From Aedes albopictus (taxonomy: Eukaryota > Arthropoda > Insecta > Diptera > Culicidae), in contig NC_085136.1 of NCBI RefSeq assembly GCF_035046485.1, forward strand, positions 155,380,870 to 155,444,869: a DNA stretch of 64,000 nt. Reading direction: 5' to 3'. This document shows positions 20,068 through 30,877 of this stretch, piece after piece. Within the stretch, counting starts at the first letter, position 1, and each line of letters starts with the position of its first letter. A program made the translations under genes and the position numbers. The notes under the pieces are model-generated. The model worked only from the letters and a program-made list of their open reading frames with translations, searched no databases and was not told where the DNA came from.

Positions 20068-20970
20068 CAGTGCTGAAAATTTGATTTCGTCATATCTAAA
20101 TTCAATCACCTTCAGCTCATTTTAGAAGCTGAACCTGAGAATATGGTTTATAAAAAACTTGTGCGGCCGGACCAGTTTGCCAAGAAAATCAGCGGTTTTC
20201 TCGCTATTTGTCGAATATCCCGAGCAGAAGGGCATACCTTACAAATACCGTACAAAGAGCAACCTGTGCTCTAATATCACAAGTTGGCATTGCTATATTA
20301 TTCTACGCAATGATATGAGAATACCACAATAACAAATGGAGGTATTTGAAAAAAGTTAGGTATTGATGTGGTATAGTTGATTTAGCTGGGAAAATAACTG
20401 AATTACAAGATTTGTTATTACATCGTGGAGCTATCAAAAAATGTTAAATTTAATTGCAAGACATTTTATTACTTTGTTATTTCATACCTTCTGGATAACA
20501 AATAGAGAGCGCTTGAAATTAATGGTATGCATATATTATTGAAATAACAAGACTTGTTATTTTTCAGATGTTATTTATGCAAAATTATGGTATTCATTTT
20601 TGTTATTTTGCCTCTTATGTCCACCTAATGAAGGGCATATCGAGGTATTATGTTATTTAAGATAAATACCTCGATATGTTATTTTGTTGCTATTCTTTTC
20701 TGCTCGGAATTTGAGGTAAATGTCACGGACTACCTTCGAAAAATGCCAATGATATTCACGAAAAATGCCAATGATATTCATTTGGCATTTTTCAAAGGTA
20801 GTCCGTGACATTTACCATAATTATTCGAAAAGTAGCGGTTTTCGGTGACTTTCTTGCAGAACTGGTCTTGCCGCACAAGTTTTTCATATGCCATATTCTC
20901 AGGTTCAGCTTCTAAAATGAGCTGAAGATAGTTGAATTTAGATATGGCGAAATTAAATTTTTCAGCACTG
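20068..20970. mobile_element. hAT-type fold-back element in RTE copy B
   Basis: Ends CAGTGCTGAAAA on both inward strands, with arms of about 200 bp that match at most positions (both arms include AGCTCATTTTAGAAGCTGAA). The flanking 8-bp duplication is GGTACCTA at 20060-20067 and GGCACCTA at 20971-20978, one mismatch. Its left arm is split by the element at 20219-20707. A tight hairpin at about 20715-20818 continues the palindrome towards the centre. Confidence 0.8.
20219..20707. mobile_element. Nested MITE with CCCGAGCAGA ends
   Basis: Starts CCCGAGCAGAAGG and ends with the complement of CCGAGCAGAAAAG. The interior is rich in TTGTTATT/AATAACAA words and ends in a small palindrome of GAGGTATT and AATACCTC around 20640-20685. 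Inserted in the left arm of the hAT-type element; the right arm lacks it. Single-ended relatives appear at about 42946 and at 51050-51412. Confidence 0.65.
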
Positions 20971-20978
20971 GGCACCTA

Positions 20979-22105
20979 TCACCTCTTGTGCTGTTGTTGT
21001 CACTGCTTCGTGGATAACTTCCCATAAGCTGTTGATATCTCCAGATCCGTTGGTCTCTCTTATCCTCTCGTCTAGTTTATGATGGTACTGTGCAACAACC
21101 CCTTCGGCTGACAAGCGCTGGATATTGAAACGCATCGTCCTGTTGTTTCTTGAACTCGTGACGCTGGATAATCGTGCCCGAATTTTTTAATGATCCGAGT
21201 CAATGTTCGGGCCTCTGTAGGACCTCACCTCACGTCCGAAAAATGTCGTCCGTAGACCAGCACGGGGTCTATCTGGGAGCAAGTGTCACCACTCGGGTGT
21301 CACCAGGCTCTCATAGAACTCATCCTTCATGTCATCGGGTTTGTCGTTCGTTGGCGCATAGATGCTGATCAGGCTGTAGTTGAAGAATTTGCCCTTCATC
21401 CTCAACACACAGATTCGGTCGCTTATCGGCTTCCACCGAATAACTCGCTTCATCTGCTTCCCAATCACTGTAAAGCCAACTTCGCGTTCTGCCATATCGC
21501 CCCCACTGTAGAAGATGTGGTACTTGAATGAAGTGTTGGCGATGGGATCCACCGCTCGGAATTCGCGTTCTCCAGTTTTTAGCCAGCGTATCTCCTGGTT
21601 AACGCCGACATTCTGCAGTTCACGAGCCAGGGGCCCAACACGTGCGGGTTCATTCAAAGTTCTGACGTTCCAAGATCCAACTTTCCAATCGTTGTCCTTG
21701 ATTCGTTACCGGGTCTGTTGCCGTTGAATCAATCCGTTTACTCTACTATGTATTGCTTTTCTGGGTGTTTGAAGGTTTTCAACAGGCTACCTTACCGGCG
21801 CCGCACTGCCTACATTGCGTTGAAGGGGTTGCCTTCTTAGGTATAGCTGACGCAATACAGCATTTCATACTCAGCCGCTGGATGCCAGAACAGACGCTGT
21901 TTGAGCCGCACCTCCTTGGTGAACAGACGCTCGGTACGTACCTCTTTAATCTAGTTGAAGTCAGAAGGACAACAGTGCCCAGGATGCACTACCAGCTAAG
22001 CACACAACTCTTAGCTGGCGGTCTTTGTCATCGTTTGACCCGTGGAAGCATGAGGTAGGAACTTGTGAGGACCAGAGCTATGTTGTACGCTCTCCTTATC
22101 GACTC
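20979..22105 (-). pseudogene. RTE copy B: endonuclease and 5' region
   Basis: The frame at 21286-21657 carries part of an AP-type endonuclease (EREVGFTVIGKQMKRVIRW, then KGKFFNYSLISIYAPTNDK), matching the same segment of copy A. 20979-21280 holds the decayed linker. 21850-22105 is non-coding 5' region, about 90% or more identical by eye to 41335-41602. Frameshifts and stops make it non-functional. Confidence 0.8.
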
Positions 22106-22275
22106 ACCGTTTTGCAGCCCCGACTTTTACTTACCGAAATCTCAACCGTTGATTTTATTACCGGAAAAAATCGGTAACGTTTACCGAGCTTCGCCAATTT
22201 TTTTTTTCAGATAAACGTTAACATTTTACAGGAATTTGATAATTTTTACAGGATTTCGGTAAAAAAATCCATTAA
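22106..22275. repeat. Possible small CGGTAA-type MITE
   Basis: Starts near CTTACCGAAATCTC and ends near GGATTTCGGTAA, with TTTACCGA and CGGTAACG inside. Texture matches the CACACTTA/CGGTAA elements at 16351 and 26821. A target duplication was not resolved, so the boundaries are uncertain. Confidence 0.35.
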
Positions 22276-24084
22276 GGTTGTCGACGCCCCATTTTGCTAT
22301 CCTCATGATTCAAGCTATATGAAACAAAATATTATTAACGGTATCCATATTCAACAGAAAATAAACAATTCTTTCCATTTAAGCATATACTACAACATCT
22401 CTCTTTAAGTGTCCCAGTTCCATGTATACAAGCGTCGACGTGAACCGAATGGCAAGAGACAAACTGCTAATAATTACCAGCAAATGGTGATGACTTTTGC
22501 CGGATGGAAGAGAGGTCACCTTTCTATATTTATCTTTTCTTCTGTAACTCCTCCCACACACGAACGTGTTTGCCTAACCCGACCCATGTGGATTAAGATT
22601 CATGGCCCGAAATGACTTAATTGATATAATTTTACTCTGTGGTACTGCTGCTGCTGTTGCTTCTTCTGGGAAACCAGTAAAGCTAGCAGGAAAAAGATGA
22701 ATTTCATCAGTTGAATTTCCTGGCTACGATCCCAATTCAATGAGCGAGCTGCCCAGACCGGATTACGGCGACAGAGACGGTTGTAATTCTCTTGCTGGGA
22801 AAGTAAAAAGTGAGAACTGGAACGGCTAGTCTAATCGGTCTGAATTAATTTAAATTGATCCACCCCCAGCAGAAATCATCCGAATCGTAAAATTATTCTA
22901 ATCAGCGAGCGCCCGTAAACCAGCTTGTGAAAGCAAAAGACCATCAGTACCTCCACATAGTGAAATGTTCTCCCATTCGCTAGCATTAAAGAATGGCTAA
23001 ACCAACCGGCAAAGAATATGGAAAAGACGGACGAGCATCCTCTTTCTGCGCTTTGTTCGTCCGTGAGTTCTAATTAGGCCAATTTGTATTCAAAGTCCAC
23101 CGCAGAATGGAAGGGACATCGGTTACTCGGCCAATGAAATGATGCCAGAAAAAAAAGTCATGTTGAGAAACTGGCGAAGGACTATCCGATACAACACGAT
23201 GGCTGCGCCACACGTGAGCAGCGGCATTGGTTCTTCAACAATAATAAATATGACAGATTTGCGGTTTTAATGCAGGTTTATTATTCACTTGAATCACAAT
23301 TAGGCATATATTAATTTGAGGATTTTGTGGAAAAGAAATCCTTCATGTTAAGATTAATGTATTTGTTTAAAATTTAATAATTCTTTCAGTTTTTTTTTTT
23401 CACTGCTCATTTCTTTTTTTTTTTACTCACATAGTTGCCAAATTCCTTATCAAAGAATTCCTTATTTTTAAAAAATTCTAACCTTATCACTGACCTGAAG
23501 TCATTAGCATTACTGTTTGCGTAATTTTTCAAATTGTACAGTATGCGGCAGGAAAAAATGCGAAAGTGTTTTTCAACTTCAAACCTCATTTTCGTCCATT
23601 TGACATTAACCAATCTATGTTTCAACGTTCCATGATCTATAATAGGCTAGTTTTCTGAAAAGTTAATTAAAAAAATTTTTATTTTGGTCACTAACCTTTA
23701 CAGGGCGGCGCCTGAAGATGAAGACAACCAGAATTTTCAAACCGCAGAAAATCGCACAGGTCGTTAAATTTCGCATCTGATAAAACAAAATTTTTGATTT
23801 TCTCTACAATATCATCAAATATATGTACTTATTTCATCTGCTATGTGAAACTACATGGCTCTGGATCAGTGTGGTCTGGTTGTTCATCGAGTTCGAGCTA
23901 ATTTTGTTACTGTTATAGTCATTTTGTTTAATGACCATTGGGCGCGCAGTTTATTGATATCCGCTAATTAGGCCTACATTATCACATGTTAAACATCAAA
24001 TGTGTTCATTTTTATTTTTCAGTACTAGAATATAGACATTGACTGATACACTGTCATGAAAAAATAGTCATATATATCCCATAT
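22276..24084. other. Unassigned DNA with a short inverted LINE piece
   Basis: No gene recognised over most of this stretch. At about 23540-23575 the plus strand carries GCGGCAGGAAAAAATGCGAAA, which is the inverted counterpart of 24107-24131 inside the LINE remnant that follows. A second, reversed fragment of that LINE 3' end is likely. Confidence 0.35.
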
Positions 24085-24600
24085 TTAGCGTGTAATAGTG
24101 CCTTGAACTTTTCGCATTTTTTCCTGCCGCACCCTGTAGTTGATAACTTGTGCTAGTATCCAAAGTGCCAATTTTTCATTATTTTTTCCAAATATTTTAT
24201 CCAAAATCTCAACAGGATCTACAACATCTATTCTCAATTTGTTTGTTATTATGATTTTAGCAAAATCCCACACTTCATATGACTTTTACATTTTTTTAAA
24301 CGATGGTCCACATCATCTACTTGATCACATATGTTACAAAGATTATTGTCTGTACCTCGAATTTTATGCTTGAACAACTTGCTTCGAGTTGGTATTATAC
24401 TATTCACATAGTAATACAAGGATACTTTAAGGTTTGAATCGAGAAACTTTTTGTTTAGATTAGGCCACACATTTTGCCATATTTTTTATATTCAAATTTC
24501 AAATATCTTCGTAACAATAGAATTAAAAAAAAAATATTGCGTTGTATTTTTTGTGTTAAACAAACTCTTTTGTGCCGACTAGATGAGTAGTTAACACCGC
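24085..24600 (-). pseudogene. C-terminal remnant of a non-LTR retrotransposon
   Basis: Two overlapping minus-strand frames (24249-24470 and 24085-24273) join across a frameshift. The first contains a Cys-Cys-His-Cys pattern (CNICDQVDDVDHRLKKC) typical of the C-terminus of several LINE clades; the second continues with IDVVDPVEILDKIF. RT is missing. Clade unassigned; RTE is unlikely because copy A has no such zinc-binding motif at its end. Confidence 0.6.
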
Positions 24601-24635
24601 TAAACACCACATTTTTTAGATTAGATCTCCGGCAT

Positions 24636-25160
24636 TCAGGCATGCTTCCCATTATCCGCCCTACTGACATTTATTCTTTCCGCTGTCTTGGTGTTCCGTA
24701 CCGGCTTTTCTGCGCCATTTAGGTGTTCGTCGAAGTGCTGCATCCACCTATCGTTCACCTCACGTTGGTTCGTCAAGAGACTCCCGTTAACATGGCGGCT
24801 CGCGGGACGATGCCTTATCGGGATAAGTTGAGCTTCTAGTTGAACTTCTGTGTTTGCTGAGAACGGCACAGCAATTCCACTGGTCCACTGCTTTAGGTTC
24901 TGCTTGTTATGGTCCACGTTCTTCCGTGCCCCAAGCTACAGCATTCTTCTCTTCCAAAACATCTCTACAATTTTCGTTAAAACATTTATTCCTTAGACTC
25001 CGTTTCACGTATCCGACGCGACGACGTTCTTGGCTGCATTGTAATTGGCCGTATTGCGAAAGAAAAGAGCTAGCGCATTTGACACCATCGACGTTAGCTA
25101 CCGATTATTTCTGCAACAAACTTCGTGACTTATTCTTTCATAAATGATACCGTTTTCTTT
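24636..25160 (-). pseudogene. RTE fragment D1: linker region
   Basis: The minus-strand frame contains NQREVNDRWMQHFDEHLNGAE, aligning with the GREVIERWKQHFDQHLNGVE segment of copy A, preceded by a decayed arginine/lysine-rich linker. 24918-25160 continues the similarity with several breaks. Fragment of an old, inactive RTE copy. Confidence 0.65.
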
Positions 25161-25170
25161 GCCGATCAGA

Positions 25171-26060
25171 TCATTTGACTTGGTTCATGGCTGTGCGTCT
25201 CCAGTCACGCACTAAGCTAGGTGTCCACAAATCCCCCTTCACTTGATCGACCCACCTCGCTCGCTGCACACCATGTCTTCTTGTACCGGTCGGATGGTTC
25301 TCAAAAATCATTTCTATCGGGTTACTATCGAACATCCTGATGACGTAACCCGCCCACCGTAGCATCCCGATTATCACGGAGTGGGCGATATTTGGTTCTC
25401 TCAGTAGCTGATGCAGCTCGTAGTTCATTTGCCTTCTCTAAGTCCCGTCTTTCATCTATGGAACGCAACACCTTCCGTACGAAAACTCCAAGGGCTCGTT
25501 GGTCCTCTGCACTTATAGTCCATGCATCGTGCCCAAAGTATGCTGCGGAGTCCAAACTCTGCTCGATTTGCTACCACAATGCGTCTCTGAATTTCTCTGT
25601 TGGTGTTGTTGCCGGCGACCAGTGAGCCAAGTACACGAATTCCTCAACCACCTCGTTTTCATCACCGAATATTTGTGAGATTCGAAAGGACTCGAGAGTG
25701 TCCTTCATAGAATTAAACACATGACTCGATCCATCGTCGCCTTGATCAATCGTATCAGTTTATCTGTGAATCTGTATTCGTGCATAATCTCGATCAAATG
25801 TATCTTACGTCGATTAAAAACCGATGAACAAGTAGTGTGTAGGTAAATTAAATTCGCGGCATTTCGACAACACCTGGTGGATGGCAAACATCTGGTGCGT
25901 TGTAGCACGTTCACCCATGAATCCAGCTTGATCTGGCCTCAAGAATTATCTTGCAATCGGTGATGGACGGTGGTATAAAATTTGGGAGAGTACTTTCTAG
26001 GCAGCGCTCCATAATGTGAACGCGCAATAGTTCCCGCAATTCGACTTGTCGCCCTCTTTC
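25171..26060 (-). pseudogene. RTE fragment D2: end of RT and C-terminal domain
   Basis: 25171-25428 contains ELHQLLREPNIAH and RWAGYVIRM, matching the MNHELAALYGEPSI and RWAGHVARM part of copy A. 25325-25555 covers the preceding HDAWTISAEDQRALGVF segment, and 25705-25914 a YRFTDKLIRLIKATMD segment of RT. Reading frames are broken throughout. It may belong to the same old copy as 24636-25160, rearranged. Confidence 0.65.
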
Positions 26061-26391
26061 TAAATGAGACACACGGGGGGAGCCTTTTCGTTGACACTTT
26101 TTGTCGACCTTTGCACTTTGTCAACACCGCTGGGCATGTGTCGCGCAACACACGTGGATGTGTATCCTCCAGCTAAAGGTGAGCTCTCGGGAAGTGTATT
26201 TGTATTGCAGCATTAGGGTAATCGATCCTGTAGTTGTCTCCCTATCCTAACTTGCGTGGGCTAGCGGGTAACAAGGTGAACTGCTTTCTTCTCTAGGATC
26301 ACGAAGATCACGAACCTTCAAGAATGATGCTGCCAGTGCGATATACACCTCTCTATCCACAGACTTTGCAATGACTCAGTGTTATGCTTTA
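26061..26391. other. Unassigned DNA
   Basis: No gene or repeat was recognised between the RTE fragment and the truncated MITE that follows. Confidence 0.4.
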
Positions 26392-26582
26392 ACCACAGAC
26401 AAACAGACGTCTCACTCTACTTCTCATCGTTACCCTTTTTAACGGTTAGTTCAAATATTTAGTAGTTCGCAAATTGCTCGGTCACGGCGTTCGCATCGTG
26501 TTTGCTCCTGTTTTACGTTTGCTCACTCTTGAGTGGTTTGCGTAACACAGTCTGATTAGCATTGGGCGATTATGTTTTCTTG
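26392..26582 (+). mobile_element. Truncated MITE, CACAGACAAACAG family
   Basis: Starts CACAGACAAACAGACGT and runs in parallel with the complete element at 27333-27585 through ATTGGGCGATTATGTTTTC, where it stops at the boundary of the repeat beginning at 26583. Only the left terminal repeat remains. Confidence 0.6.
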
Positions 26583-26770
26583 ACCTTCACGTACCCGACC
26601 CCCGACAACTAATTTTCAATATGCTTGCATTTTGTAAATTTTCATTCGATTTTTTGAAATCGCCCTCAATCGATCATCAATTGGGGCCAGTTTATTATAC
26701 CCGAGTGGCCATGCAATATCCGGAACCATTCCGGAGATACTCCGGATTGTGCTGGAGTCAGGGAGTTGTC
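26583..26770 (+). repeat. Dispersed repeat, inverted mate at 34107-34297
   Basis: Contains CTTCACGTACCCG, GCCCTCAATCGATCAT and ATATCCGGAACCATTCCGG. The same words occur in reverse complement at 34107-34297, at roughly 85% identity by eye. The pair brackets the LOA-like LINE and neighbouring repeats. Class unknown; no terminal repeats seen. Confidence 0.6.
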
Positions 26771-26820
26771 AAAATGGCTTCACCACCTTCAAGTGATTAT
26801 TTCGTGTGTAATTGTATTTG

Positions 26821-27041
26821 CACACTTATTTCTGAATTGCCTGTTCGGTACTTTTTTGACGAGATTATAACAGCAGTACGATCTCGGTAGTTTCAGTAAT
26901 CGATTTTACTGAGGTTCAGTAAAACAACTGTCAAAATCGTATGGAAAAGGTAAACAATGCATTTTTGCTGAACGAGTTCGGTGCTTAGCAGTTTTAATCT
27001 CGTCAAAAAATTACCGAACTCGGTAATCGAAATTAAGTGTG
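26821..27041. mobile_element. MITE with CACACTTA ends and CGGTAA motifs
   Basis: Ends CACACTTATTT and the complement CACACTTAATTT. Terminal repeats continue with TTCGGTA and TTTTTTGACGAGATT on both sides, giving arms of about 45 bp. The same end words as the nested element at 16351-16605. A target duplication was not clear. Confidence 0.65.
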
Positions 27042-27113
27042 TGAACTATCGATTTTCATCGATTTTTTTTTGCTGCGAATAGTGTGGATTCCCACACTTC
27101 TGGCTTTCAACCT

Positions 27114-27655
27114 AAACATGCCGTGCGACATATCAATCTTCATGATTTCGAATGCCTGAGTCAGAAACGATAGACTGAAGTTAGTATCAACTTATATGGC
27201 CACGTCGGAACATCTAGCATAGGTTCCTCGGGGTGTCATCGGGGACATTTCTGATTTGAAATCAACACATGCCGTGCGACGTATCTATCTTCATGATCTC
27301 GAGAGAATGGGGCAGAAAAAAAATGACTGAAGCACAGACAAACAGACGTAACACTCTGATAATTCCCATCGTACACCGATTTAACGGTCTATTTAAAAAA
27401 AATAATAGTTGGCTAACTGACCACCCGTGGCGCTCACATCTTTTTGTTCGAGTTTGACGTTTGCCCACTACCGCCACCTAGTTGATGGTTGGCCAAACTC
27501 AGTCCTTTTAGTATTGGGCGAATATGTTTCCGTGACTATGATTTGAATCGAAAAATGTTCGAGGTGTTACGTCTGTTTGTCTGTGACTGAAGTATGTATC
27601 AACTGATGTGGCCGCTCCGGAACACCTGGAACAGGTACCGTGGGGTATCAGGTAT
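27114..27655 (+). repeat. Two tandem ~150-bp units, second split by a MITE
   Basis: Unit 1 starts at about 27118 with CATGCCGTGCGACATATC; unit 2 starts at about 27270 with CATGCCGTGCGACGTATC. Both continue through CTTCATGAT, ACTGAAG, TATCAACT, GTGGCC/ATGGCC and GGAAC. Unit 2 is interrupted by the MITE at 27333-27585 and resumes at 27593. Diverged tandem repeat of a satellite-like kind. Confidence 0.65.
27333..27585. mobile_element. MITE, CACAGACAAACAG ends
   Basis: Terminal repeats CACAGACAAACAGACGTAAC on both inward strands, 253 bp. Flanking direct repeat ACTGAAG at 27326-27332 and 27586-27592; TGACTGAAG matches if the terminal TG is counted as host. A duplication of 7-9 bp suits a hAT or P-type transposase, but the superfamily is not settled by sequence. 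Confidence 0.75.
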
Positions 27656-28164
27656 CAGTAGGTCGGCTCCAGAGGCAGGTTTTCCTTCATTTGGGAAATT
27701 TGTGCCATCGCCATGAACACGAGCCTATTCATCATTTACCTGACGGAGAAGGGAAAGGAAAAGGATAGGACAGGCAGAGATGGCATTTCACCGTAGCAAT
27801 TCACTGCGGCGACAGTTTATCGACCACACTGGGGATAGAAACATTTTTCATCACACCAAGAAGCCAGTTTCTCTTGTTTTGGGTGGTGGGTAGACCAAGC
27901 GCTAGTGCGTGCTCTTTCTCGTTCGCTTCGGATCGAGTGTGGCTCACTCTTTCGCGCGCATCGCTCTCGCGCGCTCTTCCGTGTTTTCACCCAGCAGTCA
28001 CCGAATCATCACCATGGGGTCACCGGGGCGAGAACTCTCCGGTGTTTCACCGTAGCGCGCGCACTCCGGCACAAAAACCTCACTGGAGCGCGCATCCGGG
28101 TGATTTTTTACACTTTCACCGGAGAGAATTTTAAATCGATCTCACCGCACTGTTGTGTGGCCTA
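27656..28164. other. Unassigned GC-rich DNA
   Basis: No gene recognised. The stretch 28000-28130 repeats TCACCGG and CGCGCGC words. Two overlapping open frames there (27874-28165) share no motif with a known family and look compositional. Confidence 0.35.
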
Positions 28165-28217
28165 GTGTTCAGGGGCACTGCGATAACGCATAAAGCGTGA
28201 AGAGAGCCTATAGCTCT

Positions 28218-30852
28218 TTACCACAGCGGGTTAAGAACAACAGAACTTAAATGATACGAAGTTCCATAATCGGATTCACAGATTTCACAGGCAAATGAAT
28301 GAGCTTGCTGAATATTCGCCATGTGATAACTGAGTCGGCAGTGGCCAGTCAATGCTTTGACCAGCATGCTGCAATTCTGCTTTGACAGATTTGTTAGATA
28401 CTTTGCCACCCTTAGAGATGGCTCAGTGCAATACAATTTTGTTTGACGACCTGACTCCAAACCAATGCAGTATTGTTTGTGCTGAGTGACAGCCCAGGTG
28501 TCAATCTGAAGCTTTACCCAACACTTGGATACCGGAATAGCTGGCTCAGGGCCAATGAAGTCATGTGATGCTCCAGTGCGAGCTAACTCATCAGCCAATT
28601 CATTTCCAGCGATGAAAGAATGGCCAGGTACCCATACAAGGTGAACAGCGTTTGCTGAATTCAGCTCCTCGATTTGAGTTCGACAAGCGATAACTATCTT
28701 CGACCTGGAGTTGGCCTAAGCAAGTGCTTTAATAGCAGCCTGGCTATCTGAACAGAAGTATATTACTTTGCCCATTACCTACTGCTGAAGTGCTGATTGC
28801 ACTCCGCACATAAGAGCAAAGATTTCGGCCTGAAAAACGCTGCAGTGTCTACCAAGTGAATAAGACTGATGCAGCCTTAGCTCACGAGAATAAACACCAG
28901 CACCTGCTCGACCTTCGAGAAGGGGCCATCAGTGTAACATACGATGCCGTCTGAAATACTTCGCTCCAGATAACCAGATGTCCTCTCTTCCCGGGAAGGG
29001 AATTTCGTGGAAAGTGTCCGATATGGAAAATTACAAGCAATTGAAAGATCACTTGGAGCAAGGACAACTTTGTCCCAATTCACCAAAAGTGGAAACAACG
29101 AAGTGTTTGTTGAACTGCGGTTCACAGGAGTTTCCTTTAGTAAACCGAGTACCCATAGACGGTAAGTGCAAGAAAGTGCTTCTTTTTTGAGATGAATGTG
29201 TAGTGGGGCAATGTCAATGAGAACTTCGAGTGCTGCCGTAGGAGTTGAAGAGAGCGCTCCAGACATCGCCATTAAGCACATCCTTTGGAGATGGCCTAAT
29301 TTTGGTTGGACCGTTCTCACTTCGCCCTTTTGCCACCTCACAAGACATCCATAAGCCAATATTGGACGAACAACAGTTGGGTAAATCCATTTGATATACT
29401 TGGGTTTAAGACCCCAAGTTGTACCAAAGGTTCGCCGGCATTGCCCGAAAACCATACAAGCTTTCTTGATTCTGAACATAACATGAGGTGTCCAGGAAAG
29501 CTTGGAATCAAGAATGACTTCAACGTACTTTACCTGTTCAGTCACATTGATTTCAGAATCAAAGAGACGTAACGGTCGAACACCATTACGGTTTCACACC
29601 AACCCTCAACTACCTGAAGAGCGTTTTGCATCAGGTCGAAAAGGGTGCTGATGCACATACCGACTAACAATGTTAGGTAGTCGTCGGCAAAACCATAACT
29701 AGGAAAACCGCTATTATTGAGTTGCCTCAATAGCGTATCTGCTACGAGATTCCACAAAAGTGGTGATAAGACTCCCCCTTGGGGGCATCCACAAACACTC
29801 AATTTCCTAATCGCCGCTTGACGCAATGTCGAGAAGAGATGTCGGTTTTTGAGCATTTGGTGAATCCAATTGGAAATCATTGGAGATATACCATGACCCC
29901 GTGCGGCTTCCAATATGGCATCGAAAGGCACGTTGTCAAAGGCACCCTCGATATCTAAGAAAACACCCAAGTAAGATTGCTTTTGAGCGAATGCCTTCTC
30001 GATATCGTAAACAAGTTTGTGTAAAAGGAGTCACAGTGGACTTACCAGATTGGTAGGCATGTTGGTACACATGAAGAGGCACGTTGGCCAGATGAACATC
30101 ACGGATGTGATGATCCACAATGCGTTCCAAGCATTTCAGTAGAAAATAGGTCAAACTGATAGGTCTGAAGCTCTTTGCTTCTTCATACGACGCACGACCC
30201 ACTATCGGAATAAACTGTGCAGTAATATCCCGCCAAGATTTGAGAATATACCCTGTAGCAAAACTGCAAACAAGTAGTTGTTTCAAAACATGTTTGAAAT
30301 GATCAAATCCCTTCTGAAGCAAAATAGGATAAATCCCATCTGCCCCAGGAGATTTGAGAGGAGCAAAGCTATTAAGTGCCCATTCAATCGATTCTAAAGT
30401 TTTGATACTCCGAGTCGAAGCTAAAGAATCATAACTACAAGAAAAGTCATCAGGTTCATCCGAAGATGTAATATCCACACATCCAGGGAAGTGTGTGTGC
30501 TGAATAAGCATTCCAGAACTTCCTCATCAGAGGAAGTCAGGTCGCCATTTGGCAAACAAAGTTCGTTCGCTCGGGAATACTTAGATTTCGCAAGGATTTT
30601 ATTTAACCGACTGACCTCATTCAAACTGGAAACATTTGTACAAAGGTTTTTCCAGCCGGATCGTTCAGCAGACCGGAGAGCTTTCCTGTAGTCCTTGCGA
30701 GTCGACCTGAAAGCCTCCGAACCAGCCGAACGTCGTCTGTTCCAACTCTTTCTACATTGTTTCCTGAGCTTCGCCAGATCAGAGTTCCACAAAGGGGTTT
30801 CTCTTGTGGTCTCCACAGACCGCAGAGGGCAAGCTTCTTCAAAAGCTTCCAT
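28218..30852 (-). pseudogene. LOA-like LINE: RT, connection and RNase H regions
   Basis: Minus-strand frames in order: 30421-30852 (upstream of RT), 29936-30511 (RT start, LKSPGADGIYPILLQ, then FRPISLTYFLLKCLERIV), 29542-29970 (RT core, GVFLDIEGAFDNV, GCPQGGVLSPLLWN and active-site YGFADDY), 28877-29545 (KYVEVILDSKLSW), and 28218-28960, where YFCSDSQAAIKALA and VPGHSFIAGNELADELA mark RNase H. At least four frame changes separate them. No intact enzyme can be made. Confidence 0.8.
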
Positions 30853-30877
30853 GATGAAGGCCGTTGTAGTATCAACG

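Larger units (their letters stand above)
13923..22105 (-). mobile_element. RTE-clade LINE copy B, broken by many insertions
   Basis: One RTE-type element can be followed on the minus strand from its 5' region (about 21850-22105, close to the 5' region of copy C at 41330-41605) through endonuclease (21286-21657), linker (20979-21285 and 19621-20059), the start of RT (about 15984-16084 and 15346-15393), RT core (14495-15177) and C-terminal domain (13923-14494). Insertions at 15178, 15396, 16085, 18600, 19204 and 20068 interrupt it. When they are removed the pieces follow the same order as intact copy A at 46665-49472. It is inactive. Confidence 0.85.

Noticed and set aside
27874..28165. Two overlapping plus-strand frames in GC-rich DNA
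   Set aside because: Compositional openness with repeated TCACCGG words; no motif and no conservation evidence.
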